Source of the DNA: Rhodobacteraceae bacterium F11138
GTDB taxonomy: Bacteria; Pseudomonadota; Alphaproteobacteria; Rhodobacterales; Rhodobacteraceae
Direction of reading: 5' to 3'
Length of the DNA stretch: 64,000 nucleotides
NCBI GenBank assembly: GCA_016521575.1
Contig: JAEKDP010000008.1
Span: 21,369-85,368 of the forward strand
Position 1 is the first letter of the stretch, and each line of letters starts with the position of its first letter. The position numbers and the translations under genes were made by a program. Shown here in pieces: positions 17,909-25,827 of this stretch. The notes under the pieces were generated by a model that was given only the letters and a program-made list of their open reading frames with translations, ran no database searches and was not told where the DNA came from.

Positions 17909-19724
17909 CGACGGGGCCACTGAATCCGGGTTCATTATTCCACCGGAACTCGCCGTAAAAGCGATGCGCGATAGTGGGTATCGAAATACCGCATACGCTC
18001 TCGCAGAGCTGATCGACAACTCAATTCAGGCTGACGCCAGTGAAGTTGAGCTCATCTGTGTCGAGAAGTACGAACAGGTAAATTCTCAGCAGCGCCTTCG
18101 CCTGCAGGAGATCGGCACGATCGACAACGGCAAGGGCATGTCCGCACGAACATTGGCCATCGCACTGCAGTTTGGAAACGGCACTCACCTGGATGATCGA
18201 GCTGGCATTGGACGGTTCGGCATGGGACTTCCAAACTCGTCAATTTCGCAATGTCGCCGTTTGGATGTCTGGACTTGGACGAACGGGCCGGACAATGCCA
18301 TTCATTCCTATCTGGATGTCGCTGACATTCAAAGCGGTGTGAAAGATCGGGTGCCGCCGCCAACTCCTTCAGCCCTTCCCACCAAATGGCGCGAACGGTC
18401 CGAAATCTTGGGGACCTCCGGTACACTCGTGGTCTGGTCGCGATTTGAAGAGTATCGACTTACATGGCGAGGCGCTGAGGCGACCCTGCGAAATACCGAG
18501 GCGATCATCGGCCGGATGTATCGCAAGTTCATTAACGATGGCCGTGTCGCCATTCATCTCGTACGGGTGGAAGAGGGTGGGAACACCGGCCGAAGGTTGG
18601 CGGTTGTCAATGATCCCCTCTACCTTATGCCAAACTCCTCGACTCCCGAACCTTTTGACAAAGTTCCAATGTTTCAACGTTGGGGCGAGAACGACGAAGA
18701 GTTCACAATCGATTTTGGAGGCAAGCAGCATAAAGTTTTCGTCAGGTTCAGTTGGGCCAAGCCGGAAACCGTGCCAGATGACGGGCTGAATCGCGGCGCA
18801 AAGCCGTACGGCAAACATGCAATGAAGAACCTCGGCCTTTCGATCGTTCGAGAAGGTCGTGAACTCGATTTGGATACATCTTGGACCAACAGCTATGATC
18901 CCACCGAACGATGGTGGGGAGCTGAGGTCGAATTCCCTGCCACGCTCGACGAAATCTTCGGCGTAACGAACAACAAGCAAAGTGCGACGATCTTTTCGCA
19001 GCTGGCCCAATATGATTGGAAGGCCGACGCGGAGGAAAATGAAAGCCGCTCCTCTTTCATCGAAAGGGCGAGTAGCGAAGGTGACCCGCGGGCGCTGCTA
19101 ATCCCAATCGTCGAGCACATCCGGGAACAGATTACCCAACTGAGGAAAAGAACAGAGCAGCAGACCAAAGGAACGCGAAGTACGGGTGGTCGCAAGCGTC
19201 ATGAAGAGCCAGGCGTGGAAGACACCGTCACTTCGAAGTTCCGCCAACGTGCGGACGAAGGACATGAGACGCCGGAGGACACGGAGGATTTCGAAGCCGA
19301 AGACCGGGACGCCTATGAAGACGATTTGAAGGACGACAAGCACTATCCCGACGACGTCGCCAAAGCCATTGCTGACGCCATCCTTACCAGAAAGCGCAAG
19401 GTCGCTTTTCTAGAGAAAGCCATGGAAGGCTATGCGTTCTTCAACGTGGAGAGCGTCCAAGGCGGTGTCACCAACGTGGTCTTCAATTCTAACCACCCCT
19501 TCTACGAAAACTTGGTAAAGGCGCTGAACCCGGACACCGAAGAAGACACCGAGAAGGAGCTGCTCGACCGGGTACACACCGCTTCAGACACACTGCGCAT
19601 CGTGTTTTCGGCTTGGGCTCGCTACGAAATGGAAGAAGTCAGGCATAAGCAACGTCTCTCGGATATGCGTCAAGAGTGGGGCAAGATGACCCGGTTCTTC
19701 CTCGACGATGGCGAGGATGATTGA
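17883..19724 (+). CDS. MORC/Hsp90-like GHKL ATPase
   Basis: The 613-residue protein has an N-terminal Bergerat (GHKL) ATP-binding fold. The N-box is AELIDNSIQAD (Glu42, Asn46), motif G1 is DNGKGM (81-86), and the lid is GIGRFGMGLPNSS (about 108-120). The rest includes a transducer-like region and a C-terminal half rich in charged helices, with an acidic stretch around residues 455-490. Prokaryotic MORC ATPases are known from restriction-like and phage-defence gene sets, where they are thought to remodel DNA or clamp around it. It is tightly coupled to the helicase (26-bp overlap) and the PLD gene (4-bp overlap). It has no kinase H-box, so it is an ATPase rather than a histidine kinase. Confidence 0.85.
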   Translation: MFGMNEIVSDGATESGFIIPPELAVKAMRDSGYRNTAYALAELIDNSIQADASEVELICVEKYEQVNSQQRLRLQEIGTIDNGKGMSARTLAIALQFGNGTHLDDRAGIGRFGMGLPNSSISQCRRLDVWTWTNGPDNAIHSYLDVADIQSGVKDRVPPPTPSALPTKWRERSEILGTSGTLVVWSRFEEYRLTWRGAEATLRNTEAIIGRMYRKFINDGRVAIHLVRVEEGGNTGRRLAVVNDPLYLMPNSSTPEPFDKVPMFQRWGENDEEFTIDFGGKQHKVFVRFSWAKPETVPDDGLNRGAKPYGKHAMKNLGLSIVREGRELDLDTSWTNSYDPTERWWGAEVEFPATLDEIFGVTNNKQSATIFSQLAQYDWKADAEENESRSSFIERASSEGDPRALLIPIVEHIREQITQLRKRTEQQTKGTRSTGGRKRHEEPGVEDTVTSKFRQRADEGHETPEDTEDFEAEDRDAYEDDLKDDKHYPDDVAKAIADAILTRKRKVAFLEKAMEGYAFFNVESVQGGVTNVVFNSNHPFYENLVKALNPDTEEDTEKELLDRVHTASDTLRIVFSAWARYEMEEVRHKQRLSDMRQEWGKMTRFFLDDGEDD

Positions 19725-20665
19725 TGACGGATGAAATGCTCGGCAACCAGCTGCTGAAACTGGTGTCATCGGCGAAAGAGCGAGTCATCCTCGTTGCACC
19801 CTTTATCAAGGTTGATGCGATCCAGCGCGTTTTCGACGCCATCCCAGTTTCTGGAGGAGCGCATATTGATTGCGTGACGCGTTGGCGGCCTGAAGACATC
19901 GTGGATGGTGTCTGTGATTTGGAGATCTTCGAGGTCATCGCCGATCGCGCTAACGCCCAACTTTGGAAGCATCCAAACCTGCATGCCAAGTTCTTCAGGG
20001 CCGACCAGTCCTGTCTCATCGGGTCCGCAAATCTAACCGGGCGGGCACTTGGTTGGCGCCTCCCGACCAACCTCGAACTCCTTGTTGAACTAGATACTAA
20101 TCTGCTTGGGCTCCAAGCGTGGGAGACATCGTTGATGAACAGCTGCGTCCCAGTGACAGCCAAACTGCGTGATCAGATCGCGCAACAAGCCGCAGACATA
20201 GCGGCCCAGCGTCCAAAGATAACCTCGATCGATGTTGAGCACGACGATGATCCGAGTTTTCGATGGGTACCCCTCTGCCCGGCGCCAGAAAGGCTATTCA
20301 AGGTATATACCGGCGAACTTGACGAGGCCAAAATGGTCCGGTCGGCTTTCGAATTCGCGCAACGCGATTTGAGAGCACTAGGCCCTCCCAAAGGCTACTC
20401 GGAGGAACAGTTCCTGGAATACGTTGCAGTTCGGCTCCAGAATCTGGAAGTTGTCCAGAAAGTAGTCTCTGCCAGCAGTTCAGGGGTTTCGGATACTCAG
20501 GCGGCCAAGTTGATAGAAGAGTATATCGATGAGTCACCAATGATCAGTCCGCCTGACGCCTGGAGAATTCTCAAGCAATGGATGATGCACTTCTTTCCGG
20601 AGCAATATCGAATAGAGGTAGGCCAAGAAATTCTGATTAAGGGCCGCACGATTTCTTCCGGGTAG
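19721..20665 (+). CDS. Phospholipase-D-fold protein, likely nuclease subunit
   Basis: The 314-residue protein has an N-terminal PLD-like domain with one HxK motif in HPNLHAKFFRADQSCLIGSANLTG, including the later Ser and Asn expected after the HxK. Single-HKD proteins of this kind work as dimers, and many are nucleases in restriction systems (for example BfiI-like enzymes or DrmC of DISARM). The C-terminal 150 residues are helical and unassigned. It overlaps the MORC-like gene by 4 bp and ends 17 bp from the convergent receiver gene. The nuclease role is inferred from fold and neighbours. It is the only obvious nuclease domain among the five non-Ssp genes. Confidence 0.8.
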   Translation: MMTDEMLGNQLLKLVSSAKERVILVAPFIKVDAIQRVFDAIPVSGGAHIDCVTRWRPEDIVDGVCDLEIFEVIADRANAQLWKHPNLHAKFFRADQSCLIGSANLTGRALGWRLPTNLELLVELDTNLLGLQAWETSLMNSCVPVTAKLRDQIAQQAADIAAQRPKITSIDVEHDDDPSFRWVPLCPAPERLFKVYTGELDEAKMVRSAFEFAQRDLRALGPPKGYSEEQFLEYVAVRLQNLEVVQKVVSASSSGVSDTQAAKLIEEYIDESPMISPPDAWRILKQWMMHFFPEQYRIEVGQEILIKGRTISSG

Positions 20666-20682
20666 AGATGGAGTCCGGTACA

Positions 20683-22575
20683 CTAACCATTCGCTGGTGT
20701 CTCATCCAGCGCGAACAACAGACCGGCCCCCTGACGTTGGCCGATATCGGGCAAGGCATCTTCGACTGATACATTTATGATGATTCTCCCAATCTCTACG
20801 CCGTCCCCATCACCAGGGACTTTGCAAGGTTTTGGCTTAACATCCGACTTGTAATCGACTCCAGTTGTGAACAGAGCGTCCAACGCGCTCGGAGCCAAGG
20901 TGGACTCGAGTTTCGCTCTGCTTGTTTCGTAGACATCCGCGATTGCCGCCCGGACCTCTTTCATGAAGTTAAACCTGTGCGCGGCGTCGAAGGCTAGTCG
21001 ATTAGAACTTTCGCCCACCAAGACTCCATCGAGGTTCGTCGCCAACGGGACAAGTTCGCGATGGCTGTTTGTGAAATACACCACACACCGAACCGGGAAC
21101 ATCGATGGCATAGTTTTCAATTCTCCGACCCGACCTAGGTCACTGAGCAACTTTTGCTGTAGAGAAATTGCTGTTTGCTCCTTCAACCTGGCCGGGACAA
21201 AGCATGGTCCTTCGGCCGATAGAAGTGAGGAGAGTGCGTCATTCCCGATCGTCTCAACATGCTTCAGGTCCCATTTAACAATACCCCGCAGTTCCGCATT
21301 CAGATCCAAGACGGGTGTATGGACCCCATTGGCCACAGCTTTGAAGTTGAGTGCCCCGTGATCATAAAAGATACCAGCGAGTAGCAAGACGCGCTTAGCC
21401 TTCGGTGGATCGCGCACGAGGTCGCATAAGGGTGTCAATACGAGGAAAACACGACGCTCATCGCCCTCGAAAATTGTGCCGCTCCGAACATCGGGCCCGT
21501 CTTCTTCCGGTGAGATTGCAATAATGTCGCCCAAAGAAACTGGAAAGCCGCTGCTCGGATCAAGTTGCCTTCGTTTTTCGTTGACAAACAGAGTCTTACG
21601 GACAACTTCCAATGTGTTCTTATTTCCCGTGATTGAGTTCGGCGGAAAGGACGTTGCCTCAAGTGCGTTGAGTGCGATCGCCGCGTCGATAACGCCCTGC
21701 TCTGCCTCCAGCTCATGTGCGAGCACTGCATCCATGATATCGACCATGTAGCCGCCCAATGGCACACCTTCTGAGGATAGCATTTGCTTTACGTGAGAAA
21801 GGTCTTCGAGATCGAGCTTACGAACTTCGTTTTGTGCGCGTTGAAGCGCTTGTGAGATGCCCGTCTCCCAGGATTTCAGGAACGACCACAGCTTCAGCGC
21901 ATCTCCACGATGCTCGGCCAGTTCGAAGACAAGCTGCTCGAGGTGCCCATCTTCTTCGATTTCCGACTTTTTGATGGTCCGGAAGCCAGACGCCAGTAGC
22001 CCCGTCTTGTCGCGAAACTCGTGGCGTAGGTCATGAAGGCTGTTGTGTGCAGAAGTCAGGATCACAATGGGCGGGTTATCGGATCGCTCGCGCAAGACTT
22101 CTTTCAAACCACTTATTGATCGGTTTTTGTCCCCCTCCGCTTGTTCAGATCCAAGAAACAAATCAACAATAATGAGATCGGCGTCTTTAGCGGCCCCAAT
22201 AAAATCTCTACCAACTTCGCTTACTTTTAGACCAATGCCATTAAGCCTAGCGGTCGCAGCGCCGATAAATTTCCGAACTTGCTGCTGATTTCCCAGGAAT
22301 GCCTCAAACACCTTGCCGAGAGCGCTACCAGAAAATCCCCCCCGTCGTTCAAACATTAGCGTAACGAAGGTCTGGTCTTTGATTAGCGCTTCCGCATCGA
22401 GATCCTTGTGCTCGGGGTAGATCTCATCGAGCAGCTCTTTGTCCTCGGCTGTCAAATCAGCCCAGAAAACAGACCATTCATCATCCACATTGCCAAGGTC
22501 GGATACTAGGGGTGACGGATCTACACCGTCATCGACAATTATCGCGGTAACAACGCCGTGCTGTTGGATATCCAT
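20683..22575 (-). CDS. Receiver-domain protein with large C-terminal domain
   Basis: The 630-residue protein starts like a response-regulator receiver: IIVDD with the acidic pair Asp15-Asp16, phosphoacceptor Asp138 in LIIVDLFLGS, Thr174 in VILTSAHN and Lys202/Lys203 in FRTIKKSE. Between the first strand and the phosphoacceptor strand lie about 120 residues instead of the usual 35-40, so a helical insert is present. The remaining ~420 residues match no output domain I recognise; segments such as RRVFLVLTPLCDLV suggest a compact alpha/beta domain. Its ATG overlaps the stop of the GHKL gene by 1 bp, so the two form a kinase-receiver pair. Output through an effector domain rather than transcription is inference. 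Confidence 0.75.
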   Translation of the reverse strand: MDIQQHGVVTAIIVDDGVDPSPLVSDLGNVDDEWSVFWADLTAEDKELLDEIYPEHKDLDAEALIKDQTFVTLMFERRGGFSGSALGKVFEAFLGNQQQVRKFIGAATARLNGIGLKVSEVGRDFIGAAKDADLIIVDLFLGSEQAEGDKNRSISGLKEVLRERSDNPPIVILTSAHNSLHDLRHEFRDKTGLLASGFRTIKKSEIEEDGHLEQLVFELAEHRGDALKLWSFLKSWETGISQALQRAQNEVRKLDLEDLSHVKQMLSSEGVPLGGYMVDIMDAVLAHELEAEQGVIDAAIALNALEATSFPPNSITGNKNTLEVVRKTLFVNEKRRQLDPSSGFPVSLGDIIAISPEEDGPDVRSGTIFEGDERRVFLVLTPLCDLVRDPPKAKRVLLLAGIFYDHGALNFKAVANGVHTPVLDLNAELRGIVKWDLKHVETIGNDALSSLLSAEGPCFVPARLKEQTAISLQQKLLSDLGRVGELKTMPSMFPVRCVVYFTNSHRELVPLATNLDGVLVGESSNRLAFDAAHRFNFMKEVRAAIADVYETSRAKLESTLAPSALDALFTTGVDYKSDVKPKPCKVPGDGDGVEIGRIIINVSVEDALPDIGQRQGAGLLFALDETPANG

Positions 22576-24923
22576 TAGGTATGTTCCGAAATGCAGTACT
22601 CAAATGTATTCAGTCGCCCGAAATCATTGATTGGCTCCTCTTGTAGCTCGAGTGATCCACCCGCTGCGATAGCGTTGGCTCTAGCGATGTATAGACCTAA
22701 GCCGCGTCGTTTCTTGCTCTCTTTCAAAGAAAAGAACATATCGAAGATGCGATCTTTATGTTCTGGGTCGATCCCCGGGCCATTGTCAGAAAATATAATT
22801 CTGGTCGGAGAGCCGACAATGCTGACACTGATCTGAGGTTTGAACAGAGGGGACTTCTCTTTTTCAAGACTCAACCAGTAAACAGAATTTGCAAGTAAGT
22901 TCTCAAATATCTGTACAACGTAGCCTTTGACGGTCTTCGTCGTGAAGCGGTTTTTTGGTGGTTCATATTTGAGATGAATTCCGTGCCTATCGAACTGAGT
23001 CTGGTGATCCTCAAGGGTTTCACTGATGAGTTGGGTGAGTGAAAAGGTCTCAGGAGCTTGTCGTCCGCTTACACTCAATGGGTCCAGAATACGCAGTCTC
23101 TTGTGAATGCTCTTCATCGAAGCTGCCAACCCATCCAAACCCGTTACGACTTCATCCGACGTTGCTGTGCTTCGAATTTCCCGAATGCGCTCCAAAGCAT
23201 GCTCTGAGGTCCGTGCGAGTTCGTGAGCGACGATTTCAACCAGTAGTCCTATGCCAGCCATATCTTGCATTAGCTTTGCATCGCCCTCGACTTCGGCGTT
23301 TCTTTCTCTCAAGATCTTCGCCAGCTCCGTTAACTCAAGCAATGTTTGTTGTAGTTCTTCTATTGTTTCGCGTTCTTGGTTGGTCGTGACTGAACGCAAA
23401 TTGCTGATTGCCTTCTGCGCTCTCGTCTCGAGCCTTGCGATCTCCGTCTTTGCTTCGACTGGTCTTGCACGTTTAGCTTTGTACTTGGTCTCCGCACGCC
23501 TCATTGCATTACGCAATTGGTCTTGAATAGAGAACTGAACAATCCTCAGCATCGCTTGCTGTTCCTGGGTCTCTCTCAGGCCTTCCCGATTAGTCTGATC
23601 TACGAGACCAGGATTCGCGCTTCGACTGATGTCGACTTGACCGACAAGCTGAATTTTATTGAGGAGGTATCCCCTGGCCATAAGGGCTTCACGATCGAGC
23701 CCGAGCCAGTCATCCTTCTCCTGCCCATACGGATAGACCCGAAAGTCATCCCGATACATTCTGATCCCGGTCCATTGACGGTGTAGCTTCAGGATCTGCT
23801 CGCGATCCATTCCTCCCCCAGCCTTCACACGGCGCCTATTGTACCAATGCGCCTCGAAGGTGAATGGACCCAAGTCAGTCAGCGCATCTTCTGGAATCGC
23901 CTCGTCCCGGCCGCGTATCATTGCAAACAGATCCTTCTCCCCGAACCTTAGCTCCTCTTCGACAATTGGGTGCTCAAAACCCAACTCTCTGAGTTTCAAG
24001 TTCAGGGTAAGCTGGGGTCCGCTTTTTCCGACCGTATATGCCCCCCAAATGCTGGCGTGGGCGAGCTTGAGAAAGCTTTTTCCAAGCATAGGAACTGGGA
24101 TGCGCTCACCATTCCATACCAATGCAATTCGTGGTCGATTTCTACTATCTGCAAGGGGATTGGTTAGAAAAGCAAAATCTGCAGCGGCCAACTGCTTGAT
24201 CCGTCCTTCGTTCCAATCGGATGTTAGTTCTGAGATAATAAGAACAGTTCCAGAGTAGTCCGGCGAAGGTTTTGTTCCAGACGTACTTGCCTTGATATAT
24301 ATGTCTTCGATCATCTTATTGACGTCTTCAAACGCCCGCCAATCGATCTGTAGATGATTGATTTTCCTGTCTTTCTTTCGCGCGGTTTCGATAGAGAGCG
24401 TTCCACCCAATCGCATTGCTGACAGCCGACCCAAGCCTTTCTCACCAAGAAAATCGGGCTTCTTCTGCCCTTCAGCAACGGACTTCTCGACTGCGATCTT
24501 TCGTGAGGGTGTGCCAATGACCAGGAATTTTTCTTCTAGATCAGTCGCCGACATCCCGGTCCCTGTATCAATGACGCGGATCGTGTTTAGCGAATAGACT
24601 TCTTTCAACGCTTTAGAAAGCTGATCATACGAGTCTGCGGCAGCAATCAGTTTCCGCGCTTGGTCATAAATCGTTGTGGCAGATGAGTTCAGCTCAGACA
24701 GACAACGCTCCTTGAGATTTTCCAGCGGCACTTCTTGCTCTTTCGAGCGATTGCGAAGCGAGCTGAAGCTTCGCAGACCAAGCACAACATTAAATCGTAC
24801 CTCAACGCCATTCTCGGTTCGCGCGTCAAACCCGTTCTTGATAAGTTCATAAAACGCGATCACGTCCGAACTGATAAGTTCGGAGCCGAGTTCCAGAACT
24901 GTTCTTGCCGTTACTCTAAACAA
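22575..24923 (-). CDS. Histidine-kinase-like protein with two GHKL ATPase domains
   Basis: The 782-residue protein has an Hsp90/MutL-like GHKL domain at the N-terminus: N-box YELIKNGFDA (Glu26, Asn30, Asp33), DTGTGM 119-124 and GEKGLGR 160-166. A long central region and coiled coil follow. A histidine-kinase core ends the protein: H-box IVAHELARTSEHAL with His567, N-box ENLLANS (Asn679), G1 SDNGPGI (near 713-717) and G2 RRGLGLYIARAN. It has no membrane segment, so any signal is cytoplasmic; the N-terminal ATPase may be the sensor. The start is TTG 24923. It lies 67 bp downstream of sspD on the same strand and is coupled to the receiver gene. Its base composition is visibly A+T richer than the T4SS. 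Confidence 0.8.
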   Translation of the reverse strand: MFRVTARTVLELGSELISSDVIAFYELIKNGFDARTENGVEVRFNVVLGLRSFSSLRNRSKEQEVPLENLKERCLSELNSSATTIYDQARKLIAAADSYDQLSKALKEVYSLNTIRVIDTGTGMSATDLEEKFLVIGTPSRKIAVEKSVAEGQKKPDFLGEKGLGRLSAMRLGGTLSIETARKKDRKINHLQIDWRAFEDVNKMIEDIYIKASTSGTKPSPDYSGTVLIISELTSDWNEGRIKQLAAADFAFLTNPLADSRNRPRIALVWNGERIPVPMLGKSFLKLAHASIWGAYTVGKSGPQLTLNLKLRELGFEHPIVEEELRFGEKDLFAMIRGRDEAIPEDALTDLGPFTFEAHWYNRRRVKAGGGMDREQILKLHRQWTGIRMYRDDFRVYPYGQEKDDWLGLDREALMARGYLLNKIQLVGQVDISRSANPGLVDQTNREGLRETQEQQAMLRIVQFSIQDQLRNAMRRAETKYKAKRARPVEAKTEIARLETRAQKAISNLRSVTTNQERETIEELQQTLLELTELAKILRERNAEVEGDAKLMQDMAGIGLLVEIVAHELARTSEHALERIREIRSTATSDEVVTGLDGLAASMKSIHKRLRILDPLSVSGRQAPETFSLTQLISETLEDHQTQFDRHGIHLKYEPPKNRFTTKTVKGYVVQIFENLLANSVYWLSLEKEKSPLFKPQISVSIVGSPTRIIFSDNGPGIDPEHKDRIFDMFFSLKESKKRRGLGLYIARANAIAAGGSLELQEEPINDFGRLNTFEYCISEHT

Positions 24924-24990
24924 CTATTGCCTTTCTCGCCCCTTTGCCAAAGCACTGTGCTGTGGATCCATGTGCTAAAGAGCCTGGAGA

Positions 24991-25827
24991 CTATTTGTGA
25001 CAAACAACACAAGAATTTCCTTCAGAGACACCAAAAATCTCGTCGATCGACGGCTCGGAGCGCGCTGACAGAGGGTTGGGCCGTATGGCGCGCATGGCGC
25101 GGGCTCGGCGTTTCTCGTAATCCGCCTTAATCGCCGCAACGCGTTCAGGTTTGGCGAGGTCATCTAGGCTTTCACCATCGCTCCAGGTGAAGGGGGAACC
25201 GTGTTCCTCAGCCGTTTTCTCATAGGCCCGGGCCTCTTCAAATGCCTTGGGATGCTCTTCCATCAACCGCACCCATTCAATCTTCTGTTGGAAGAAGCAG
25301 AAGGTGCATCCGGATCTAGAGCGCCAGCGATAGTATTCTGGCTCGCCGATGTCGGTGTCTTTCAGCAAGTCGACGACACCTGCCTTGTCAATGCCGGCAT
25401 CCCGAAGTGGAAAGCGAACCAACATGTTTGGATGCTGCGATTTGTATCCAGACCGATTTGGCTCATCGGCCCGAATCGCGACGTAGGAATGGACGACTAC
25501 GCCTTTCTCCAAGTCGTCACGCAGCCATAGGTTCAATGGCCTCAATTTGAGCTGTCGTGTGCACCAACGAGTTTTGGCCGACGGTAGGAAATGCCCATAC
25601 TCTGCCAGCCAGAAATCGAAATCCCGATCTGGGTTCAGCCGATTGATCCGCTTGCCAAGGAACCCTTCGAGCCTATTTAAAAAGTCATAGACTTCAGGTA
25701 GTTCCTTCCCTGTATCGGTGAAGAAGTACTCCATGTCGATGTCGGGGTGGTTCTGGCGCATATAGACGGCCAAGGCGGCGCTATCACGGCCACCCGATAT
25801 CCCGAGAATGTGTCGTTCGTTGGTCAT
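24991..25827 (-). CDS. sspD: SspD-like PAPS-reductase-family sulfurtransferase (DndC relative)
   Basis: The 278-residue protein has a PP-loop ATP-pyrophosphatase motif SGGRDS (residues 11-16) followed by AALAVYMRQ and YFFTDTGKELPEVYDFL, typical of the PAPS reductase/DndC family. Cys residues that may hold an Fe-S cluster or relay sulfur occur at WCTRQLK, SGCTFCFFQQK and the C-terminal SCVVCHK. In SspABCD systems SspD activates DNA phosphate for sulfur insertion using sulfur from SspA. It overlaps sspC by 4 bp (ATGA) as the last Ssp gene of the operon. The shorter length and neighbours (DUF4007, cysteine desulfurase) favour Ssp over Dnd. Confidence 0.9.
   Translation of the reverse strand: MTNERHILGISGGRDSAALAVYMRQNHPDIDMEYFFTDTGKELPEVYDFLNRLEGFLGKRINRLNPDRDFDFWLAEYGHFLPSAKTRWCTRQLKLRPLNLWLRDDLEKGVVVHSYVAIRADEPNRSGYKSQHPNMLVRFPLRDAGIDKAGVVDLLKDTDIGEPEYYRWRSRSGCTFCFFQQKIEWVRLMEEHPKAFEEARAYEKTAEEHGSPFTWSDGESLDDLAKPERVAAIKADYEKRRARAMRAIRPNPLSARSEPSIDEIFGVSEGNSCVVCHK

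Noticed and set aside
16256..20665. DISARM assignment for the helicase/PLD genes
   Set aside because: PLD and helicase recall DrmC and DrmA, but no DUF1998 DrmB and no methyltransferase accompany them.
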